DNA of 64,000 nucleotides from Puffinus mauretanicus (GCA_023333565.1 JAJKFH010001792.1:558001-622000); one strand, 5' to 3'; shown: positions 26,271 to 36,679, numbered from the stretch's first letter. Translations and numbers: made by a program. The notes: generated from the letters alone by a model not told the origin.

Positions 26271-26809
26271 TACAAAAAGGCCTGATGAATAAGATCTTAT
26301 TAGAAGAAAATCCAAACAAAACATTATTCTAATACAGGTTTTTATTTTCTGTATGTGGGCTATGCTAAAAGTGGGATTCATATCACTTCAACTGAGCTGC
26401 CTAAAGATGGTGCTTAAATTAAGCTACCTGTGATTATTCTCCTTCATATTATTGGCAACAAAGAGGCATCTCCAGAAGATTTCTCTGTCTCACAGACCTA
26501 CCTTAGGAAGGAATAAATTATCTCAGGAACTTTTTGTTTCTTTCATTAAGTATAGAGGGATCTTAGACAACTGGTTTACATCACACATCTGAAGTCTACA
26601 TTTGAGCTACATTATGGATGTGGTCAGCTTGTCCTATGTCAATGAACCTCACCCTTAAATAATTACCTTAGGAAGTTAGAGGATGGCTCTGATGTGAAAG
26701 GTGATGCTAACATAACTAAATAACCACGTAGATGTTATTAGGTTCATGGTGTTTTTCACAGTGTTTTTGAAATTATTAGGGGTGGGTAAGACCAAGTGAG
26801 CTTCTTCCT
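26271..26809. other. Non-coding DNA, no gene recognised
   Basis: Nothing recognisable follows the CR1 tail in this interval. Confidence 0.5.
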
Positions 26810-27260
26810 GAAAATATTTTACTTAGTGAAAAATGCATCTTTGCAGTGTCAACCTATTTTTCAGCTTAGACTAAATTTAGTGTATGATTTCAGATGGGAA
26901 AGATATTTCAAAAAGTCAAAAAATGTTTGAAAAATACATTTTAAAAACTAAATACAGTGTTTTTTTCTCATTTAAAGTTAATTTATTACTAATTAATAAC
27001 TAAAGGTTTTATACAGTTGAAAGTTCCATCAGAAAACCTTAAATTTTGTCAATTGAGTTTTTTCCCAAAGCAATCTTTTTTTTTTTTAGAGTTGAACACT
27101 AAACTCAGAAATCAATTATTCATTAAGTTTATTTATGAATAGACCTGGCTGATGAATATTTTCTGCATCAGAAATTGACTTTTCTTAAAAATGAAACTTT
27201 TCTTGAAAAATTGGCAGTGTTAAAGACATTTTCTGTAATCCAGTAAAACCTTTTCATATT
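26810..27260. repeat. AT-rich stretch of GAAAA/TTTTC blocks, possible ancient repeat
   Basis: The stretch is packed with 'gaaaaat', 'attttc', 'aaatgaaac' and 'ttgaaaaatt' words on both strands. This resembles the degenerate tail of an old reptile/bird interspersed repeat rather than simple sequence. I cannot name a family or give boundaries, and AT-rich drift could produce the same look. Confidence 0.25.
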
Positions 27261-28654
27261 TTTCAACATTTTTAACATAGATTGTGTTTACACTAAACAA
27301 CAGTACTGTCAGCAGGTTTTTTATAAGTTGTGTTTATTTTTAAATGATATGAAATAGGAAACATGACAGAAATTTTCAAGAAAATCAGAACATGAGTCTA
27401 TTTGCTCTTTAAAAACAATAAAACTCCTCAGCATTTCTAAAACAGTATGTGAAGCAAATTCATGAATTTCTAACATGCCTGAGTCCTTAGACAGATTATT
27501 TCCTTTGCATATTAAATTCTTCTTTTTTTTCTTGTGTCAGGGCACCTCAAATTCCAGTTAGCACGAGGAAGACAGCATGATGGAGGTCATTTTACTTAAT
27601 GCTGCATATCTAAAAGATGATCTGTACAAGCCCTCTGAGCAGTCTCCATAGTCAGTGAAGAGAGACAAACATTTCCAGAGAGTAATTCATCCCACCGCTT
27701 GTGAACACATACTTTACAGTGGGAGGAATCACCATTTCCATGAGGTGACCTCCTTCTGGTGTCTGCAGAACAGACAGATGCCCAGTTTAGTGTTTAACTT
27801 TTAGCTTTAGATGGCTTAACAGAAGTGAAATGGATACCACTTCAGATAAGAAATAATATTGTTAGTGACCATAAATCAGGTGTCAGCTGCAGCCTTTGGC
27901 TCATCTACCGCAGTCTGAAAGAGCTGAGCCCTGCTGCACCTTGATCTAATCCAAGAAACGAGATGAATTAATGCTGGGAACAACACTAAATGGCTAATTG
28001 AAAGAGACCCATGGGCTAACCCAGAGCTTTCTGACCTGTTTTTGCCTTTACTTCCTTCCCATACCCAGAAACTCACCAGAAGTAAGTCTGGCCATAACCT
28101 GGTTTAGCTGGGGTTTAGCTGGGCTTCAGACATTCATCCTTCTTTTTTTCCCAAGCTACTGTAAGTTCTTAAATCCCTTCGTTTATCCTGAGCACAGGCC
28201 GTGAAAATATGTCAAATTTTAAGACAATCAAAACAGTATTCAAAGACAGCTATTTAGGGTGGGATAAGTCTTCCTTGGAAGTGCTTCTCTCTCTTTGTTT
28301 CCTATAAACCATATGCTGGGATTCATTCAGCAGCCTCTATTATTAGCTCATCTAAATCAGCACGCTACTGATATTAATTTATCGCAGCTGAAACCAGGCC
28401 CTCTGACACTTTCTGATGGCTGCTTTTAAAACCTGCTGAATTGCAGCCCTGAGACCTACATTCATCTGCCAAGATTGTGAATGAGCATGTTCAATAAAAA
28501 TTATGACTTTTTTCATGGAGACTAAATCAGGTTTTCAAATTCAGTTTTTAGACCAAATCAAACACACGTATAAATAAGGACCCCCTCCAGCCCCCCACAT
28601 TGAGATAAATGCTAAATATAAGAAGAGAATTCACTCTTCTTAATAATTTTTAAT
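27261..28654. other. Non-coding DNA, no gene recognised
   Basis: No gene or clear transposon. The part near 28,330-28,500 has many TAAT, AGCTGA and CAGCAG-type words and an intact look similar to conserved enhancers, but this is only an impression. Confidence 0.5.
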
Positions 28655-28800
28655 GATATCATTTTTAATGATATGTTTCATTTTGGAAAAGCAGAAAGAT
28701 GTTTCAGTATTTTCAAAGTAAAATTGAGGCAATATTTCATTGAAAACATCCACCTACAAAAGAAAACTAAGTCAAAAAAAAAAAAAAAAAAAAGATAAAC
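28655..28800. repeat. AT-rich repeat-like stretch ending in a 20-A run
   Basis: It contains 'tgtttcattttgg', 'tttcaaagtaaaattg' and 'tttcattgaaaac', the same word style as 26.8-27.3 kb. It ends in a pure run of 20 adenines at 28,774-28,793. The A-run could be the tail of a retroposed sequence on the plus strand, but no parent sequence is recognisable upstream. Confidence 0.3.
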
Positions 28801-31800
28801 CCAAAACCAACAAACCAAAATAGGCTTGGGTTAAATCTTCATTTTAAATCCAACAAGAAATTTCTTTTTCACTTCAGCACAGCCTAATACTTTTCCTCAG
28901 GCTTGTTATTTCAGCAGCAAACTGAAAAACGTTCCTTTATCCAACTCTTGTTGCTACTAGAAAGATTGAGTTATGGCCAAAGAAGCATCAAAAGGGAATG
29001 TTTTCAGTGCTGAGCGTTGGAGCTGGAGCTTGGCAGAGACGACAGACAACTCTTGCTGTTCTAATCAGGAAGAAATGTGCTCCATCCGTGTGCCAAGAAT
29101 ACACAAGCAGCTGAATATTCCATTGGTTTTATTTACTTATTTTCCAGGTAGTTCAGTTGTCTCTAACTATCCTTAAAAATGAGGAGGAAAAAGACATTAC
29201 ATTATTTGTATTGCCACTAGCTAGAAAATGATGGATTCCCACAGCATGGCTGGAGGGATTTTATGGGATTTGCTTTTATTTTTTTAATCTTTCTCTCCTT
29301 CATTAATATTTAAGTCTAAACTTAGGGAAGTGAAAATGAATACATAACAAACAACAACCCGAGTTACTCTTTTCAGCTCTAGTTTGAAATTCAGAGCACT
29401 GGTAGCTGGCAAAAATATCAAATGGTAAATATCTATTCTGGGGGACATGTTTTTACTGCACCTTACCAAGTACCGTGTAAAATTTCTCAATGCAATGCTG
29501 TACTGTCTCATTCACTAATTACAATAAATTGGCACAGCTTCATACTGCTAATAGAGCACTGCCAGATTATGCAAATGGATAATCTGGATCACTGTTCAGT
29601 AATTTATTTTGCAGAACCTCATAACTAAACACTGTTTCCCTCTTGAAGAGAAAAATAAATCTCTGTTGATGTAAACTGAAGTTGGCTTTGCTTGCTTTGT
29701 GCCTGATTTCTGGAGAATTTACCATAAAATTATTCTACCAGCTTGGTGTATACTAACATGAGGAAAAAAAAAGAAGAGAAAAACTTTTTCATGTAATTAA
29801 AAAACCACCCAAAACCTCCAACCCTCCAATGCTTAATTAAACAGTTCTAAAGAGAAGTGGCTAGAGGCTGAATTTGGCATGGAAGATATATCGAAGAAAC
29901 TTTTCTGAAGGACCGAATGAAAATGTGTTTTGATTTGATTAAGTTATGAGTTTTCTGGGAAAAAAAAATACATCCTTCAAAGCAGTCAACTCAGTAAGTT
30001 CCTGCAGGACTATTAAAGCCAGAAAAAAATTTAAAATCTTTCTAACACCAGCATAATTCGGCCTGAGAAAAGAAGGGCCAATTTTGAATTTTACAAGCAC
30101 CAGTTTCCCAGGAAAGAGTCTACCCAGTGCTCTTGTATGTGCTAAACAACTCATCTTCTCAGTGGTTAGTGTTTTGCTTTTAGAGTAGTCTACAGAGCTA
30201 CTCCAAGGACCAGGTGTTGCTCCAAGAGTGTGAAAAATAAGCAGAGTTTGCAATCTATATTTTTCTGTATGCGCCTGTCCTTAGCTTTTGACTTGGATTG
30301 GTGTTTTGAGCCAAGGTAATCAATTTCCATAGTATTACCATTAATTTATAATACTGGTATTTTCCTTAAAGACTCAGTTCTTGAAATCAAGTGATTGCTT
30401 AAGAATCTTGGTTTCCTACAAACAAACAAACAAAGAAATGTTTCTTCCCAGAAAGAACAAATTAGAAGCTGCTATTTTAAAAAGAATCTATTTTTAAAGT
30501 ATTAAATGCAATGGGGACTGATCCATCTTGTTAATGATTTACAGTTGGAAGAACTGAATAACCAAAAAAAAAAGATAAATGAAAATCCTATGATACACTT
30601 GCATACAATTAGGGGTGTGTGAGCCCCTATTTCAGCTTGATGAAAGGGCAGTGAAATGAGCAGGCTAAAGCAAGTGGGACTTTTTATGCAAGTAACTAGA
30701 GGAAAGCAAAGCAAGTTCATAATCTAACTCTCTCTGCTTATTTTAAGGCTGATAACTCAGTCAAATCTAAACCCAGCATTATTCTAAGACCAAAAGTCTT
30801 TTCAGTGGGGACAATTTCCAGATGAGCTTCACTCTTTCAGCCCCCAGCCATCTCCACTGTAGAGACACTCAATTAAATGTTGCAGCTTTGACTGTTAATA
30901 CTGACTTAATAATTTATTTTTTCACAGTCACTTTGCTTAAAACTGTTTGAAATGTTTTGGAACAAACTTTTACATGTTATTGCTCTAGAAATATAGACAG
31001 TAACCTAAGGTAGGAACTTTTGATCCTTGTTAGTAGGAAAGGCTCTTAACAGGTAAAAACCTTTCTCTTCAGAAAAAAGCCCTCCATAATGAAAAGAAAT
31101 ATTACTCAAATGTATATAAAACCACTATGTTGATGAAGCAAAACAGGGTATTTCTCTTGCACCCATTTCACAGAATAGAAAAAGCCCCTACTGCATCCCT
31201 GCATGCAAATACTGACCTACAACTTCTGCAGTGTCCTCATGGCTTTTCTTTTGTGATCAAGCTCTGGTCTAAAAGCCATGAATGTCTGCAGCAAATTTGT
31301 TGTCCTCACTGGGCTCTGCAGTAGGACTTTAACACACTGAAGGTGAATCAGGGGAACGGAGTGAGGCAAAGGGGCTAGTTATGGTCCCTACTCAGGCTAG
31401 CTGGAGGGGATAAAGACAAAAATTTTTTCCAAGTTTAAAGTGTTTTATCCAAAACCTGTTTCCAAATGAAAATACTCATAATAGCAATCCTGAGGGAAGC
31501 TGTCCACAATGTGCTCCAGCTTTGAAAAATATCAGATTGATTCACCATATGAGCAGTTCAGGACTTCTGGTTTTGAAGGCAGATATGGCTTGAGGAGCAA
31601 GTGCCATTTGTGCCAACAGCATTTTGGGATTCCCCTTCTGTTCCGGGCATTAGTCAAGAAAAACTGCGATCTAAACGCAAGCTACAACCTCATATCAGGG
31701 TTGATTCTCTCTCCTAGTATATTCAGCCATCTCCACCGTCTCCAGCTGCTCTTCCTGCCATGACATGTGATGAGAAAAAGGCTTGGGACAGCTCAGAGCC

Positions 31801-31862
31801 GCGGAGAGCAGGCAATGTAGGATGGCAAAGCAGAGACAAGGGTAATTTCGCATCTGCCCTGA
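28801..31862. other. Non-coding DNA, no gene recognised
   Basis: About 3 kb contains no frame above 104 codons and no known domain. A perfect inverted repeat with an octamer motif at 29,562-29,587 is listed separately. Confidence 0.55.
29562..29587. promoter_or_regulatory. Octamer motif inside a perfect 9-bp inverted repeat
   Basis: CCAGATTAT (29,562-29,570) and ATAATCTGG (29,579-29,587) are exact reverse complements, separated by 8 bases. The octamer ATGCAAAT (29,569-29,576), the classical binding site of POU-domain factors, overlaps the left arm and spacer. TAATC in the right arm is a core of bicoid-type homeodomain sites. Function is inferred only from the motifs. A 26-bp arrangement like this could also arise by chance in 64 kb. 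Confidence 0.35.
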
Positions 31863-32156
31863 GGGTCCAGTGTCCCAGAGGAGTTATCTGTGTTAGCTTT
31901 GCTCTTTTTTCTTGTGATGCCACTTGAAGAATTAATAGAGCAGCCTGGTGGAGGCTATTATTATTATGCCAGCGATACCCAGATCTGTATCATCGCCTCT
32001 CACAATGGAAATTCATCCCTGAGTAGTGATGCCATCTGGCTAGAGCAGCAAGCTGGGACTTGGCTCATCACAGACAACTGCAAACACAGGAAGGACCTAC
32101 AGGCTGCCTTGCCATTGCACCACCCCAGAAACCTTTTGGAAGATGAAGTAGTCTGA
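31863..32156 (+). pseudogene. L2-like LINE reverse transcriptase fossil fragment
   Basis: The frame is open from 31,863 to a TGA at 32,154-32,156 and encodes about 97 residues without an in-frame stop. Its translation follows the central part of L2-type LINE reverse transcriptases in register. VPEELSVLALLF matches the 'GVPQGSVLSPLLF' motif. MPLEELIE matches 'MKPLGELIR'. GGYYYYASDTQI matches the catalytic 'YHQYADDTQLY' block. LEQQAGTWLITDNCKHRKDLQ matches 'LEAVAGWMRENCLKLNPDKTE'. In the catalytic YADD the first Asp is replaced (YASD, bases 31,965-31,976), so the enzyme would be dead. No upstream palm motifs or 3' end were found. The family comparison is from memory, and a CR1-superfamily relative of L2 is the alternative. 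Confidence 0.68.
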
Positions 32157-32911
32157 ACAATCTTCCCTCTTTCCAGGCTTAGAATGAGGTAACAGCAATC
32201 TCCTCCTGCTCCATTTTGGTGCTAAAACCCTGAAGGAAGTGTGAAGTCTAAATCTGATGACAGTCTGTAAAATTAATGCTCAGCTTGAACATTATATTAA
32301 TTGGAGCCGCAGATGGAGGAAACAGATGAACAATCCTAGGAACAATCCACATGAAGCAACTTTCTCCAAAACAAGGAGAAACCTAGGAACTGAGCCCTTA
32401 TTCATAGAGGCTGAGCTCATCTGGTTCAGTAATTTAAGCAGGGGGATACCACAAAGTTTAGGCAATACAAAGCAGACCCCTCTTCCTTGTTTGGTATCTA
32501 GGCCTCAAGAGGTGCCTCTAGGTCACACAAGAAATCTGAAGTAAAGCAAAGTCTTGGACACATTGTGTCTTGTAACTACTTAGAGATAACTTTATTTCCT
32601 CTCCTGGAAAAAAAATCAATGTGCTAGAACACAGTAACAACGTACTTCAAGGAGATTTACCTTTCTGCAACTGCTGTTAATTCTGCTCTAACAAGGGTAG
32701 AAAAGTATGTTGTCTGGGTTTCATTAAAACGTAGAAAGAAAATGGTCCTTAGTGCAGAAGTTACTCGTGATCCAGCACCGAACTCAGTGCCGACTTATGG
32801 GACTGGGAAGGAAGAGCTGCTTTGAACATACAGGTATTAGTTATTGGCCCACTGCATCACAATTACCTTTAAATTAAAGCCAATTGGGCAGCTAAAGTGG
32901 AAGGGACAACT
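32157..32911. other. Non-coding DNA, no gene recognised
   Basis: A 95-codon frame at 32,257-32,544 resembles nothing I know. It follows the LINE fossil closely and might include more of it, but no motif supports that. Confidence 0.5.
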
Positions 32912-33078
32912 GGGAAGGGGTTGAGTCACCATCCCTGGAGGTATTTAAAAGACGTGTAGATGAGGCGCTTAGGGACATGGTTTAGTGGTGGACTTGGCAG
33001 TGTTAGGTTTATGGTTGGACTCAATGAATTTAAAGATCTTTTCCAAGCTAAATAATTCTATGATTCTACGATCCTATG
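32912..33078 (+). mobile_element. CR1 LINE 3' tail
   Basis: About 165 bp matches the 3' part of the copy at 26.0 kb ('ggttgagtcaccatccctgg', 'agacgtgtagatgaggcgctt', 'ggtttagtggtggacttggc'). It ends in a run of degenerate 8-bp repeats: attctatg, attctacg, atcctatg. The retained CpGs (gacgtg, ggcgct) suggest somewhat less decay than in the 26.0-kb copy, where these positions read gatgtg and ggtgct. It is 5'-truncated within the last ORF2 codons. Confidence 0.9.
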
Positions 33079-34424
33079 ACATCCTACAGTCCACGTTGCG
33101 TTGCCCACCTTCACCCTTCTGAGCCTCCTGCACCTCTGGCCACTGATTCCAGCCCTGGCCATTCTCCTAATATGAACTGAAATACCATCATTTTTTGTTG
33201 ACAAATGTCAATGCCCCTTGTTTAAATGTTTCTCAAGAGTCTGTCTACCTTCTGAAACCTTACAGTAGGCTGTTTGTGAGCTGGTAGCATTTATATATGA
33301 ATAATTAGGTGAGTGTTTCTGAGGTTTTCATTTTCTTCTCTTTTTCTCTCCTCTTTTCCTCCTGTATTGCTCCCTGGAGCTGCACCTGTAAAACTGGTGG
33401 CAAATCAGCCTTTCAGAGCGTGCCTGGCACACAGATGATGAGGTTCTCATTGATTTTGGAGGGAGCAAGCCAGAGAATGGGGTACGCCCTGAGACATAGA
33501 GAGGTTGTGTGAGAAAAGGAGAGCGAGCTGTCAGAAAACCGAGGATGGGACTCGCAGGACAAGATACGTGTCATCAGAATCCTGCGGTGCGTGAGAGCAC
33601 TGAACCCGTGGGTAACCTCGTGGTGGCAAACAGAGATGTTTTTCTCCCGAAACGTGCTCTACTTTGTTCTGCCTGGCTACCCAACAGCTGGTTGAGCTGT
33701 CTTAGAACTTGAGAGCTTTGCAATTTCTCCCCATTCCTTTTCCCCTTCCCCCAGTCCCGTTCTTCCCGCTCCTGCTCTCTTTATCTCTTTACCCTGAAAA
33801 CGTTAACAATGATAACTAAACTTTTTAATTTTTTTCTATACCTGAATAACCTCTTGTGTGCAGGATATTTTCTGCTTTAGGGCACAATCTGTTGCAGCGC
33901 AGTTATAACTGTTGCTAAGGCACCTATTGTCATTATATATGCCTTGGCAACAAGGCATTCTGTCGTGTTTCTCATCTGTGAACCCGGTGATTTATTGATA
34001 ATGCTAATCTTGTTTGAAAGTTATAGAGCTTGTAAGTCAAATGTGTTTAAAGGGAGAGATGGAGATTCCTACTCCCCAACTTTTTATTGTTTGCGTGTCA
34101 GAATAATCAAGTTCTTCAGGAGCTCAAGGTGTTTCACAAGCATGAATGAAGCCTCACAATGGTACCAAAAGGAGGCTTTTTACATACTCATTAAATGCAA
34201 CAGAGAAACTGAGTAGCAGAAATGACAATACATAACTTAACCTATCTCACATCAAGTAACCATAGGACTGAGCCTGAAGGGGATGTTGGGCAAGTTTTAC
34301 GTTATCTTTTCTACGATATATAGTAATTGATTTGTATGCCCATATACTCTGTTGAAAATACAATTTTCTATTAAAAACAGTTTGGATGGATACTTTTTTA
34401 TTACCTTTCCTGTATGATACTCTT
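33079..34424. other. Non-coding DNA, no gene recognised
   Basis: Two adjacent 67-codon frames (33,309-33,512 and 33,509-33,712) and a 90-codon frame (33,944-34,216) have no recognised domains. No transposon is visible. Confidence 0.5.
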
Positions 34425-34560
34425 CTATGGTAAAAGATGGTCCCTGCCCTGAAGTGCTTTCCGTCTGATCAGCTCAGCCAGACAAAATAAGTTTTACAAT
34501 CTCTATTCTACAAATGGGGAAATAGGATACGGAGACATCAGGGAGACAGCAGACAGGGGA
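34425..34560 (-). repeat. Ancient MIR-like repeat
   Basis: The segment 'gatggtccctgccctgaagtgcttt' followed by 'agccagacaaaataag' and 'ctctattctacaaatggggaaatagg' fits an old amniote repeat with 'ggtccctgcccaaagagctt ... cattttacagatggggaaactgagg'. Read on the minus strand this is the MIR-like core with the downstream part. It lies about 150 bp left of the LTR element and predates it. Confidence 0.55.
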
Positions 34561-34711
34561 TTCTCAGATATCATAAAGGAAACCGCAAATTCTGACCACT
34601 TATGGAAATTCAGCTATTAGACAGATAAATAGATAGATATAAAAGCTTTCCATTTCTTCCTCTCCCACTCCTTATTACAGAAGGATCTGGATTTTACTGT
34701 CATTGTGGTAT

Positions 34712-34716
34712 TCAGC
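34712..34716. repeat. 5-bp target-site duplication, left copy (TCAGC)
   Basis: TCAGC directly precedes the TGTGCTGG terminus of the LTR element. An identical TCAGC follows the 3' terminus at 36,680-36,684. A 5-bp duplication is typical of ERVL-type integration. Confidence 0.88.
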
Positions 34717-34847
34717 TGTGCTGGTTTTGGCTGGGATAGAGTTAATTTTTTTTCTAGTAGCTAGTATGGGGCTATGTTTTGGATTTGTGCTGAAAACAGC
34801 GTTGATAATACGGAGCTGTTTTCGTTATTCTTGAGCATTGCTTATCA
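34717..34847 (+). mobile_element. 5' LTR, truncated to its first ~130 bp
   Basis: It aligns with the start of the 3' LTR from TGTGCTGG through 'gagcattgctta' (3' LTR 'gagcagtgctta'), with roughly a dozen differences by eye. Beyond 34,847 the two sequences have nothing in common, and the interior begins directly. The CRE, TATA and polyadenylation region and the primer-binding site are therefore missing from this end. Confidence 0.82.
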
Positions 34848-34978
34848 TCTTACTGTGCTGTGCCTGGGAACATTCTGATAACAGCAATGGGGATGCGCCT
34901 GGGCTGGCAGATGGCCAGGGCATCGCTGCTGTTTCTGTGCAGCTGTACTGGACAGGTTGGAAGTCCAGTGGGAACTCA

Positions 34979-35593
34979 AGTTGAAGGGACTGTGACCTGT
35001 GGATGAGTCCACGTGGGAGCAGGACACCCCGAGGCGTCTGTGGCCGTGGATAAGTCCACACCACAGCAGGTACATTTCAAAACATCTGCGGCTGTGGTTA
35101 TGTCTGTGCCATAGCAGGTATACCTCTGAAGGGACTGTGGCCCAAGGATAAGTCCACGCTGGAGAAGGTACACCTTGAAGCATCTGTGGCTGTGGCTAAG
35201 TCCATGCTGCAGCAGGTACATCTTGAAGCATCAGCGGCTGTGCATGAGGTCATGCTGGAGAGCACCTCAAAAAATGTGGCCATGGATAAGCCCTCGACAG
35301 AGCAGGTACACCCCTGAGGGACTGCGGCCATGGGTAAGGCCATGTTGGAACAGGTTTACTTCTGAAGGGACTGTGGCTGTGGGTAAGGCCACGCTGGAGC
35401 AGGGGTATCTCTGAAGGCATTGTGGCCCATGGAGAAGGCCATGCTGGAACAGGTGCACCTCACAACAGTGGATAAGTCTATGCCACAGCAGGTATGGCCC
35501 TGGAGAGACTGTGGCTGATAGATAAGGCTCCACTTGGAGCAGGTACACCCCTAAGGGACTGCAGCCTGTGGATAAGTCCAAGCCAGAGCAGGG
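34979..35593 (+). repeat. Minisatellite of ~13 units of about 48 bp inside the LTR element
   Basis: The unit reads roughly 'tgaagggactgtggc', 'tgtggataagtccacgctgg' and 'agcaggtacacct'. The recurring 'gcaggta' marker sits at spacings of 39 to 51 bp, most often 48-50. Copies differ by many substitutions and some length changes, so the array is old or evolved within the element family. Because 48 is a multiple of three, several frames stay open on both strands and give repetitive 16-residue translations. They look like byproducts and are not listed as genes. Confidence 0.88.
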
Positions 35594-36071
35594 GCAAGGG
35601 GAGGAGTTCATTGCAATGTTAAACCTTATAACCTGGCCCAAAAGGTCCAGGGATGGAGATTGTAATGGAAATACCTTTAAATTGTTATAACCCATGATTT
35701 GAGTTGCATGTTATGGGAATTACTATAGGAGGAACCACCTGAACCAACGGAGGACAAGCCTTACAAGAAGCAGTGCAAGTGCAGCAGTGACCTGACCTGA
35801 GCTGGCTTTGGTGCCCAGTAACTCCATGCAACACACCACCTCTCCTGTCCTGAGTGACCACCATAACAGATGGAGCCCAAAGTCATGGACTAAATGAACT
35901 GAGTGGACATTTATGGATGTTTATGGACATTTTACAGACATTTTACAGGGGTGGTCCATAGACTAAGGGAATGATACCTGTGCATTATATCAAAGGATGG
36001 GAAGGGGGGTGGTGGTTAATGAGGATGTATTGGATAGTGTGGACCTGAGCATGATGTAAATGGTATGGAAT
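35594..36071 (+). other. Non-coding 3' interior of the LTR element
   Basis: Unique-looking sequence between the minisatellite and the polypurine tract. It contains small internal duplications ('gacattttacagacattttacag' at 35,927-35,949; 'atggatgtttatggac' near 35,911). No retroviral protein motif is readable in any frame. Confidence 0.6.
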
Positions 36072-36084
36072 AAGGGGTGGAAAA
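36072..36084 (+). promoter_or_regulatory. Polypurine tract of the LTR element
   Basis: aaggggtggaaaa lies directly before the 3' LTR terminus TGTGCTGG. This is the position and composition of the primer for plus-strand DNA synthesis in LTR retroelements. One T interrupts the purine run. Confidence 0.78.
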
Positions 36085-36679
36085 TGTGCTGGGTTTGGCT
36101 GGGATAGAGTTAATTTTCTTCATAGCAGCTAGTATGGGGTTATGTTTTGGATTTGTGCTGAAAACAGTGTTGATAACACAGGGATGTTTCGTTACTGCTG
36201 AGCAGTGCTTACACAGGGTCAAGGCCTTTTCTGTTCCTCACAGCACCCCACCACCGAGTAGGCTGGGGGTGCACAAGAAGTTAGGAGGGGACACAGCCGG
36301 GACAGCTGACCCCAACTGACCAAAGGGATATCCCATACCATATGACGTCATGCTCAGCATATAAAACTGGGGGAAGAAGAAGAAAGGGGGGACGTTCAGA
36401 GTGATGGCATTTGTCTTCCCAAGTAACCGTTACGCGTGATGGAGCCCTGCTTTCCTGGAGATGGCTGAACACCTGCCTGCCGATGGGAAGCAGTGAATGA
36501 ATTCCTTGTTCTGCTTTGCTTGTGTGCGCGACTTTTGCTTTCCCTATTAAACTGTCTTTATCTCAACGCACGAGTTTTCTCACTTTTACCCTTCTGATTC
36601 TCTTCCGCATCCCAGGGCGGGGGGGAGTGAGCGAGCGGCTGTGTGGGGCTGAGTTGCCGGCTGGGGTTAAACCATGACA
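36085..36679 (+). mobile_element. 3' LTR, complete (595 bp)
   Basis: Starts TGTGCTGGGTTTGGCTGGGA and ends GGGTTAAACCATGACA. It carries a perfect TGACGTCA at 36,343-36,350, a TATAAAA box at 36,360-36,366 and an ATTAAA polyadenylation signal at 36,546-36,551, followed by a U5-like 'tctttatctcaacgcacgag'. This is the common avian ERVL-like LTR also present as a solo copy at 50.45 kb. The middle third, between the TATA box and the polyadenylation signal, differs completely from that copy, so the two are different subfamilies. Confidence 0.88.
36343..36350. promoter_or_regulatory. CRE-like site TGACGTCA in the 3' LTR
   Basis: A perfect palindromic cAMP-response-element consensus, bound by CREB/ATF proteins, lies 9 bases upstream of the TATA box. 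The CpG is intact here. The solo LTR at 50.67 kb has TGATGTCA at the equivalent position, as expected from CpG decay. Confidence 0.6.

Larger units (their letters stand above)
34717..36679 (+). mobile_element. ERVL-like LTR retroelement, short and internally rearranged
   Basis: A 1963-bp element begins with TGTGCTGG, ends with CCATGACA and is bounded by identical TCAGC duplications. It consists of a truncated 5' LTR (about 130 bp), a ~1.2-kb interior holding a minisatellite and a non-coding 3' part, a polypurine tract and a complete 3' LTR. No gag, protease, reverse transcriptase, integrase or env motif is present. No primer-binding site is visible, because the 5' LTR stops before its end. 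The matching duplications show that both ends belong to one insertion, so the loss of about 460 bp of 5' LTR happened during reverse transcription or by later deletion. It could not move by itself. Confidence 0.88.

Noticed and set aside
34845..35695. Several 79-142-codon frames on both strands
   Set aside because: They are translations of the 48-bp minisatellite. A unit divisible by three keeps many frames open.
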